DNA from: Budorcas taxicolor
Taxonomy: Eukaryota; Chordata; Mammalia; Artiodactyla; Bovidae
Reading direction: 5' to 3'
NCBI RefSeq assembly: GCF_023091745.1
Contig: NC_068935.1
Location: 21,993,775-22,057,774 of the forward strand
Length of the DNA: 64,000 bases
The notes below the pieces were generated by a model, which did not search any database, had not been told where the DNA came from, and saw only the letters and a list, made by a program, of their open reading frames with translations. The position numbers and the translations under genes were made by a program. Shown here in pieces: positions 56,231 to 64,000 of this stretch. The stretch's first letter is position 1. Every line of letters starts with the position of its first letter.

Positions 56231-57112
56231 TTCAGTTCAGTTCAGTCTCTTAGTCGTGTCCGACTCTTTGCGACCCCATGAATCACAGCACACCAGGCCT
56301 CCCTGTCCATCACCATCTCCTGGAGTTCACTCAGACTCACGTCCATTGAATCCGTGATGCCATCCAGCCATCTCATCCTCTGTCGTCCCCTTCTCCTCCT
56401 GCCCCCAATCCCTCCCAGCATCAGAGTCTTTTCCAGTGAGTCAACACTTCGCATGAGGTGGCCAAAGTACTGGAGATTCAGCTTTAGCATCATTGCTTCC
56501 AAAGAAATCCCAGGGCTGATCTACTTCAGAATGGATTGGTTGGATCTCCTTGCAGTCCAAGGGACTCTCAAGAGTCTTCTCCAACACCAAACTTCAAAAG
56601 CATCAATTATTTGGTGCTCAGCCTTCTTCACAGTCCAACTCTCACATCCATACGTGACTACTGGGAAAACCGTAGCCTTGACTAGAGGGACCTTAGTCGG
56701 CAAAGTAATGTCTCTACTTTTGAATATGCTATCTAGGTTGGTCATAACTTTTCTTCCAAGGAGTAAGCATCTTTTAGTTTCATGGCTACAGTCACCATCT
56801 GCAGTGATTTTGGAGCCCCCAAAAATAGTCTAACAGGGTTTCCACTGTTTCCCCATCTATTTTCCACGAAGTGATGGGACCAGATGCCATGATCTTCGTT
56901 TTCTGAATGTTGAGCTTTAAGCCAACTTTTTCACTCTCCTCTTTCACTTTCATCAAGAGGATTTTTAGTTCCTCTTCACTTTCTGCCATAAGGGTGGTGT
57001 CATCTGCATATCTGAGGTTATTGATATTTCTCCTGGCAATCTTGATTCCAGCTTGTGTTTCTTCCAGTCCAGCGTTTTTCATGATGTACTCTGCATATAA
57101 GTTAAATAAGCA
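56231..57112 (-). mobile_element. BovB LINE, 5'-truncated
   Basis: Antisense BovB from the TTCAG terminus to just before RT motif C, about 880 bp. The frame 56,792-57,151 (minus) carries the LRYADD box near 57,000-57,020 but is then shifted at about 56,825 ('LLDYFWGLQ'). A further frame, 56,242-56,745, covers the C-terminus. It lies about 0.5 kb from the inverted, near-full-length BovB at 57,645. Confidence 0.92.
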
Positions 57113-57644
57113 CTTGACATTAATTAACACTGTGTCAAACTTCCAAACCAACAGAAAATAGTTGATTCATTTTATCTCAAATACCACTCACTTGACCCCA
57201 TTTAAGTTCATTGATTAGATCTTTGAATTTAACTACTTGTAGAAATTTTAGTTCTCTGTTGAAATTTACCACTTGAGATTATGATAGATGTTCAGTCCTA
57301 GACACATTAGAATAAGGAACTAAGCTTATGCTGATTTATTATTCAGTTGTATGCACCAGAGAGCTGTATGCTTGTGTACAATCAGTTAACCAAAGCACAT
57401 TTGCAAAGTGCTGTATATCTAGTACAGTGTTAAGTGTGAAGCAAGTTAGGGAATAGTTAGAGTACATGATCCCTATTGCTTATTCCAGGTTAGACATCTT
57501 TGAGAGAAGTATATTGTCTGGAATGAAATCAGTAGTTTGTTTCAACTACATGATGATTCACCTATACTAGGTTCATTTCTGGTAGTCATACTTAGAAATT
57601 CATCTAGGTACTAGAACTGTGTATGTAGAATAAAGAGGGCACCA
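57113..57644. other. No recognised feature
   Basis: AT-rich spacer between two BovB copies of opposite orientation. Confidence 0.4.
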
Positions 57645-57649
57645 AGCCC

Positions 57650-58130
57650 AGGCGGTGGCGGCAGGCTGGCGCACTAAGCGCAAGTGGCGGGAGTGGGCTG
57701 GCCCACTAAGCGTGGCCAAGAGCTACCCCACATCCGAAGTCAGGGACAGCAGCCCAGAGTGCCAGGCTGCGACGGTGCAGGAACGGCCGGGAGGAGCCAC
57801 CCCACGTCCGAGGTCAGGGGCGGTGGCTGAGAGGAGCTACCCCACGTCCGAGGTCAGTGGCGGCCGGGAGGAGAAACCCCGCATCCGAGGTCAGGGTGGT
57901 GGCCGGGAAGAGCTACCCAGGGTCCAAGGCCAGTGGCGGCTGGGAGGAGACACCCCACATCCGAGGTCAGGGGTGGCCAGGAGAAGTCACCTCGCACCCG
58001 AGGCCAGGGGCAGTGACCCTGAGGAGCCACCCCAAGCCCAAGACCAGGGGAGACAGCTGGGAGGAGCCACCCACGCCTGAGGCCAGGGCCGGCGGCCAGA
58101 GGAGCAAACCGAGGAGCAGTGGCTGAGCAG
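57650..58130 (+). repeat. BovB 5' GC-rich repeat units
   Basis: Starts with about two degenerate versions of the 35-bp monomer (ggctggcgcactaagcgcaa; ggctggcccactaagcg), then about nine units of the ~40-bp type (catccgaggtcagggtggtg and similar). Many CpGs have decayed to TpG or CpA compared with 24,401-24,575. Open frames through it are not genes. Confidence 0.85.
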
Positions 58131-58436
58131 GCACAGGAGGGCCTAGAGGAGCTATCCCACGTTGAAGGTCAGGAACAGCAGTGGTAAGGAGATACTCCTT
58201 CTCCAAGGTAAGGAGCAGTGGCTGTGCTTTGCCAGAGCAGCCGTGAAGAGATACCCAACACCCAAGGTAAGAGAAACCCAAGTAAGATGGTAGGTGTTGC
58301 AAGAGGGCATCAGAGGGCAGACACACTGAAATCATACTCACAGAAAACTAGTCAATCTAATCACACTAGGACCACAGCCTTCTCTAACTCAATCAAACCA
58401 AGCCATGCCTGCAGGGCAACCCAAGACGGGCGGGTC

Positions 58437-61400
58437 ATGGTGGAGAGGTCTGACAGAATGTGGTCCACTGGAGAAGGGAATGGCAAACCACTTCAGTATT
58501 CTTGCCTTGAGAACCCCATGAACAGTATGAAAAGGCAAAATGATAGGATACCAAAAGAGGAACTCCCCAGGTCATTAGGTGCCCAATATGCTACTGGAGA
58601 TCAGTGGAGAAATAACTCTAGAAAGAATGAAGGGATGGAGCCAAAGCAAAAAACAATACCCAGCTGTGGATGTGACTGGTGATAGAAGCAAGGTCCGATG
58701 CTGTAAAGAGCAATATTGCCTAGGAACCTGGAATGTCAGGTCCATGAATCAAGGCAAATTGGAAGTGGTCAACAAGAGATGGCAAGGGTGAACGTCGACA
58801 TTCTAGGAATCAGTGAACTAAAATGGACTGGAATGGGTGAATTTAACTCAGATGACCATTACATCTACTACTGCGGGCAGGAATCCTTCAGAAGAAATGG
58901 AGTAGCCATCATGGTCAACAAAAGAGACCACAATGCAGTACTTGGATGCAGTCTCAAAAATGACAGAATGATCTCTGTTCATCTGCAAGGCAACCATTCA
59001 GTATCACGGTAATCCAAGTCTATGCCCCAACGAGTAACGCTGAAGAAGCTGAAGTTGAATGGTTCTATGAAGACCTACAAGACCTTTTAGAACTAACACC
59101 TAAAAAAGATGTCCTTTTCATCATAGGGGACTGGAATGCAAAAGTAGGAAGTCAAGAAACACCTGGCGTAACAGGCAAATTTGGCCTTGGAATGTGGAAT
59201 GAAGCAGGGCAAAGACTAATAGAGTTTTGCCAAGAACATGCACTTGTCATAGCAAACACCCTCTTCCAACAACACAAGAGAAGACTCTACACATGGACAA
59301 CACCAGATGGTCAACACCGAAATCAGATTGATTATATTCTTTGCACCCAAAGATGGAGAAGCTCTACACAGTCAACAAAAACAAGACCAGGAGCTAACTG
59401 TGCCTTGGATCATGAACTCCTTATTACCAAATTCAGACTCAAATTGAGGAAAATGGGGAAAACCGCTAGACCATTCAGGTATGACCTAAGTCAAATCCCT
59501 TATGATTACACAGTGGAAGTGAGGAATAGATTTAAGGGTCTAGATCTGATAGATAGAGTGCCTGATAACTATGGAATGAGGTTCGTGACATTGTACAGGG
59601 ACAGGGATCAAGACCATCCCCATGGAAAAGAAATGCAAAAAAGGAAAATGGCTGTCTGAGGAGGCCTTACAAATAGCCGTGAAAAGGAGAGAGGTGAAAA
59701 GCAAAGGAGGAAAGGAAAGATATAAGCATCTGAATGCAGAGTTCCAAAGAATAGCAAGAAGAGATAAGAAAGCCTTCTTCAGCGATCAATGCAAAGAAAT
59801 AGAGGCAAATAACAGAATGGGAAAGACTAGAGCTCTCTTCAAGAAAATTAGAGATACCAAGGGAACACATCATGCAAAGATGGGCTCGATAAAGGACAGG
59901 AATGGTATGGACCTAACAGAAGCAGAAGATATTAAGAAGAGGTGGCAAGAATACATGGAAGAACTGTACAAAAAAGATCTTAATGACCCAGATAATCATG
60001 GTGATGTGATCACTAATCTAGAGCCAGACATCTTGGAATGTGAAGTCAAGTGGGCCTTAGAAAGCATCACTATGAACAAAGCTAGTGGAGGTGATGGAAT
60101 TCCAGGTGAGCTGTTTCAAATCCTGAAAGGTGATGCTGTGAAAGTGCTGCACTCAATATGCCAGCAAATTTGGAAAACTCAGCAGTGACCACAGGACTGG
60201 AAAAGGTCAGTTTTCATTCCATTTCCAAAGAAAGACAATGCCAAAGAATGCTCAAACTACCACACAATTGCACTCATCTCACATGCTAGTAAAGTAATGC
60301 TCAAAATTCTCCAAGCCAGGCTTTAGCAATATGTGAACCGTGAACTCCCTGATGTTCAAGCTGGTTTTTTAAAAGGCAGAGGAACCAGAGATCAAATTGC
60401 CAACATCCGGTGGATCATGGGAAAAGCAAGAGAGTTCCAGAAAAATATCTATTTCTGCTTTATTGACTATGCCAAAGACTTTGACTGTGTGGATCACAAT
60501 AAACTGTGGAAAATTCTGAAAGAGATGGGAATACCAGACCACCTGACCTGCCTCTTGAGATATCTGTATGCAGGTCAGGAAGCAACAGTTAGCACTGGAC
60601 ATGGAACAACAGACTGGTTCCAAATAGGAAAAGGAGTACGTCAAGGCAGTATATTGTCACCCTGCTTATTTAACTTATATGCAGAGTACATCATGAGAAA
60701 CGCTGGACTGGAAGAAACAAGATGGAATCAAGATTGCCGGGAGAAATATCAATAACCTCAGATATGCAGATGACATCACCCTTATGGCAGAAAGTGAAGA
60801 GGAGCTAAAAAGCCTCTTGATGAAAGTGAAAGAGGAGAGTGAAAAAGTTGGCTTAAAGCTCAACATTCAGAAAACGAAGATCATGGCATCTGGTCCCATC
60901 ACTTCGTGGAAAGTAGATGGGGAAACAGTGGAAACTCTGTTAGACTTTATTTTTTTGGGCTCCAAAATCACTGCAGATGGTGACTGCAGCCATGAAATTA
61001 AAAGACGCTTACTCCTTGGAAGAAAAGTTATGACCAACCTAGGTAGTATATTCAAAAGCAGAGACATTACTTTGCCGACTAAGGTCTGTCTAGTCAAGGC
61101 TATGGTTTTTCCAGTGGTCATGTATGGATGTGAGAGTTGGACTGTGAAGAAGGCTGAGCGCCGAAGAATTGATGCTTTTGAAGTGTGGTGTTGGAGAAGA
61201 CTCTTGAGAGTCCCTTGGACTGCAAGGAGATCCAACCAGTCCATTCTGAAGGAGATTAACCCTGGGATTTCTTTGGAAGGAATGATGCTAAAGCTAAAGC
61301 TCCAGTGTTTTGGCCACCTCATGCGAAGAGTTGTCTCCTTGGAACATACTCTGATGCTGGGAGGGATTGGGGGCAGGAGGAGAAGGGGACAACCGAGGGT

Positions 61401-61527
61401 GAGATGGCTGGATGGCATCACCGACTCGATGGACGTGAGTCTGAGTGAACTCCAGGAGTTGGTGATGGACAGGGAGGCCTGGCGTGCTGCGATTCATGGT
61501 GTTGCAAAAGTCGGACATGACTGAGCG
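58437..61527 (+). pseudogene. BovB endonuclease/reverse transcriptase, multiply disabled
   Basis: The start codon at 58,437 (MVERSDRMWSTGEG) matches the other copies. In order: N-terminal and endonuclease start (to ~58,650; frame lost in an A-run), 58,579-58,791 (GTWNVRSMNQGK), 58,716-59,012 (YYCGQESFRRNG), 59,192-59,659 (end of endonuclease), 59,622-60,188 (188 codons: basic linker to start of RT, stopped by TGG-to-TGA at 60,186-60,188), another stop at about 60,324, then 60,333-60,755 (GRGTRDQ, motif A FIDYAKDFDCVDH with Asp for the usual Ala, motif B GVRQGSIL with Ser for Cys). After a frameshift at about 60,715, YADD is at 60,763-60,774, and 60,784-61,524 (246 codons) is the intact C-terminus. 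At least six breaks, so no complete protein. In an active element this enzyme nicks DNA and reverse-transcribes its own RNA at the nick. Confidence 0.92.
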
Positions 61528-61848
61528 ACTGAACTCAACTAAACTGAACAGAATGTGAGAGTTGTCATTGACATGTATGAAAGAAAGATTGTACTTGTTT
61601 TGTGTGATAGAGAATATAACTGGGACCAAAAAGTTGATAGATGTTACACAGAAAATGAATTCACCTTATTTTAAGAACATTTTTTTTCCTAACTGCATCT
61701 CTTGTGGAGGGTTGAGTTATTCATACTTCTCATTGATGGCACATTGATATCATTGCTGCTTGCACGGCCCATACTTGTTTATTTTTACTTATTTCCATTT
61801 CTCAACCCCCCCCCCAAGTAATTGTTCTAATCTTTTAATGTTTAAGTC

Positions 61849-62063
61849 TGTGCTTATGCTCAGTCTTGTCTGAATCTTTGTAGCTCCATGGACTGTAGTC
61901 CGCCAGGCTCCTCTGTCCATGGAATTTTCCAGGCAAGAATACTGGAGTGGGTTGCCATTTCCTACTCCAGGCGATCTTCTCAACCCAGGGATCAAATCTG
62001 CATCTCTTGCATCTCCTACATTGACAGGTGGATTCTTTACCACTGGTGCCAGCTGGAAAGCCC
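61849..62063 (-). mobile_element. Bov-tA SINE
   Basis: Antisense Bov-tA with an 11-bp perfect target duplication aatgtttaagt (61,837-61,847 and 62,064-62,074). The head complement ends 'ccagctggaaagccc'. A C-run precedes it at about 61,806-61,815. Confidence 0.95.
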
Positions 62064-62090
62064 AATGTTTAAGTGTACTTATAAAATGTG

Positions 62091-62128
62091 TTTTTTTTTT
62101 TTTTTCATTTTGTTTTGTTTTGTTTTGT
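62091..62128. repeat. T-run plus (TTTTG)n
   Basis: 15 T, then CATTTTG and three more TTTTG-like units. Confidence 0.93.
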
Positions 62129-62143
62129 CCCCATGTATTTTTA

Positions 62144-62354
62144 CACCAGGAGCTTCCCTGGTGGCTCAGATGGTAAACCATCTGCCTGCAATAACGGGAG
62201 ACCTGGGTTTGATCCCTGGATTGGGAAGATCCCCTGGAGAAGGAAATGGCAATCCACTCCAGCACTCTTGCCTGGAAAATCCCATGGACAAAGGAGCCTG
62301 ATAGGCTACAGTCCATGGGGTCACAAAGAATCGGACACGACTGAGCAACTTCAC
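62144..62354 (+). mobile_element. Bov-tA SINE
   Basis: Well-preserved sense copy: head 'tggtggctcagatggtaaac', B-box-like 'gtttgatccctgg', body ending 'gactgagcaacttcac'. tattttta at 62,136-62,143 and 62,355-62,362 is the likely target duplication. Confidence 0.93.
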
Positions 62355-62704
62355 TATTTTTAGTTTACATAAATGGTATTGAGATAAAGGTCTTCTATTT
62401 AATGTTCTTTCTATTTAATTTTTAAGTTCAATTCTATCTAACTTGCTTTATGTATGTTTATTTTGTCATTTCTAAATGCTCCATATACTCCATAATGTAC
62501 ATCCAACACATTTTACCTATAGAACACCAAGTGATGCACATCCCAATCACCTTTAACAACATTAAAGATAATAAAACCCTTTTGTACTTACTTTTGTGAG
62601 AGCATATATCCTGGCTTACACAGTGTCTGTATACTTAGTTTGACTAAGTATTTCCAAATTGCCCTCAAGTATGGCTCCTTACATGAACAGTGTGTGACAG
62701 ATTC

Positions 62705-62790
62705 TGGAGTGCAAGGGTTAGCAAACTTTATCTGTAAAGGATCAGATAGTAAATAGTTTAGGCTTTTCAGGCCACATAAAGCATTTTTAA
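62705..62790 (+). repeat. hAT-type DNA transposon remnant
   Basis: 'gggttagcaaactttatctg', 'taaaggatcagatagtaaat', 'aggcttttcaggccacataa' match the 'gcaaactttttctgtaaagg' end of an old mammalian hAT family. Family name not assigned. Confidence 0.6.
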
Positions 62791-64000
62791 AAAATTGAGT
62801 TATAGTTTATTTAGAATACTTAAAATTATCCAAATAATTGTAGGAAATTTTGATTCTTTATGATTTGCTGAAATTTATCACTTAATATTATGATACATTG
62901 GCTTTATTCAGTGTATTTCCAGTACAGCTAGTAAGCATCAGGTGTACAATATAGTGATTCATAATTTCTAAAGTTTATACTCCACTATAGTTAAAATGAA
63001 ATATTGGCTATATTCCTTGTTCTGTACTGTTGTGTGTTTATTTTATACATAAAAGTTTGTACTTCTTAATATGCTAACCCAATCTTGTGCCTCCCCCCTT
63101 CTCTATCCCCACTGGTAACCACTAATTTGTTCTCTGCGACTCTGTTTCCTTTTTGTTTTATTAACTAGTCAATTTTACTTTTTAGATTCCACATAAGTGA
63201 TATCATATAGTATTTGTCTTTCTCTTACTGACTCATTTCATTAAACCTAACACCCTCTATGTTTATCCATGTTGTTTCAAATGGCAAAATCTTATTCTTT
63301 TTTATGGGTAAGTGGTAGTCCGTTGTATAAATGTACACCATATCTTCTTTATCCATCCGTCTATTAATGGGCACTTAGGTTCTATCCATGTTTTGGCTTT
63401 TGTAAATAATTCTGCTATGAACATGAGAATGCATGTAACTTTTCAAAGTAGTGTTTTTGTTTCTTGGTTATACACCCAGGAGTGGAGCTGTTGGGTCATA
63501 TGGTAGTTCTATTTTTACTATTTTAAGGAACCTTCCTTAAAATGGTACTGATTTCCACAGTGGCTACATCATCTTACATTCCCACCAACAATATGCAAGG
63601 GTTCATATTCTCCACATCCTCTCCAACATTTGTTTGTGATCTTTTGTTAATAGCCATTCTGATAGGTGTGAGGCAATATCTCATCATGGTTTTCAATCTA
63701 CATTTCCCAGATGATTAGCAATGTTGAGCATCTTGTCATGTGCCTGCTGGACATCTGTATGTCTTTGGAAAAAAGTATATTTGGGTCTTCTGCCCAGTTT
63801 TCAATCAGGTTGTTTGTTTAATGTTGAGTTGTATGAACTGCTTATATATTTTGAATATTAACCCCTATTGGTTATATCATTTGCAAATATCTTTTCCCAA
63901 TCAGTAAATTATATTTTCATTGTGTTGATGTTTTCCTTTTCTATGCAAAAACCTTTAAGTTTAATTAGGGTACAGTTGTTTATTTTTGCTTTTATTTCCT
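62791..64000 (-). mobile_element. L1 3' region, antisense, runs off the window
   Basis: From about 62,935 the order 'aggtgtacaatatagtgatt', 'attccacataagtgatatca', 'tatttgtctttctcttactg', 'ctttatccatccgtctatta', 'acacccaggagtggagctgt', 'cattcccaccaacaatatgc', 'caaatatcttttcccaatca' is the antisense of the L1 3' untranslated region and ORF2 C-terminus. The 62,791-62,934 stretch fits less well. It continues past base 64,000. No frame is intact. Confidence 0.9.

Larger units (their letters stand above)
57645..61548 (+). mobile_element. Near-full-length BovB LINE, sense
   Basis: GC-rich 5' region (57,645-58,130), AT-richer leader to 58,436, coding region 58,437-~61,524, and 3' terminus 'ctgagcgactgaactcaact'. 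This copy keeps the normal, uninverted order and gives the reference for reading the 21-25 kb element. I see no long target duplication; agaat (57,627-57,631 and 61,550-61,554) is the best short candidate. Confidence 0.93.

Noticed and set aside
57645..61548. An active BovB source element
   Set aside because: At least six frameshifts or stops interrupt the ORF, including two stops between the endonuclease and RT motif A.
1..64000. A novel defence, biosynthetic or other multi-gene system
   Set aside because: No host gene is visible. All coding-like sequence is retrotransposon-derived, and the notable signals are insertion structures, not a new pathway.

Overview
This window is mammalian and almost certainly from a ruminant, probably a bovid. 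The main evidence is dense BovB (RTE-clade) LINE sequence, the BovB-derived SINE Bov-A2, and the tRNA-Glu-headed SINE Bov-tA, a combination characteristic of ruminants. I found no exon, RNA gene or promoter of a host gene. The long open frames belong to decayed BovB elements, and the short ones look like chance or translations of SINEs. The window is best read as intergenic or deep-intronic DNA. The exact species cannot be fixed from it.

Layout. Bases 1-11,140 are AT-rich DNA with Bov-A2 and Bov-tA SINEs, MaLR-like LTRs, and MIR, L2-like and L1 remnants. Bases 11,143-16,590 hold an old, nearly complete BovB on the minus strand. It has been invaded by two solo LTRs (both with 4-bp target duplications), two short BovB 3' ends in the opposite direction and three SINEs. 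A younger 5'-truncated BovB lies at 17,101-19,570. Two mariner-derived remnants follow at about 20.0 and 20.8 kb. Bases 21,278-25,360 are a young BovB whose GC-rich 5' end is inverted relative to its body. This has the structure expected from twin priming, with target duplications interrupting an older MIR. Its 5' end carries five 35-bp monomers followed by about eleven diverged ~40-bp units.

Bases 25,920-34,200 contain an ancient L1 3' end, L2-like sequence, a BovB/Bov-A2 chimera sharing one target duplication, and several Bov-tA elements. Bases 34,992-48,030 contain further BovB copies, MER20, MIR, L2 and L1 fragments, and a probable ERV LTR. Bases 49,500-57,112 include a CHR-type SINE, MIRs, a serial BovB insertion that left three copies of one target sequence, and more truncated BovB. 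A second near-full-length BovB, on the plus strand, fills 57,645-61,548 and is disabled by frameshifts and stops. The window ends in SINEs, a hAT remnant and an antisense L1 3' region that runs off the edge.

Functionally, the only machinery encoded is the BovB endonuclease/reverse transcriptase. Every copy is broken, so none should make a complete enzyme. BovB enzyme acting in trans is thought to mobilise the Bov SINEs. The record here is mostly target-primed insertions, many with readable 6-12 bp target duplications. Family names are from recognition by eye; coordinates without a stated target duplication may be off by tens of bases.
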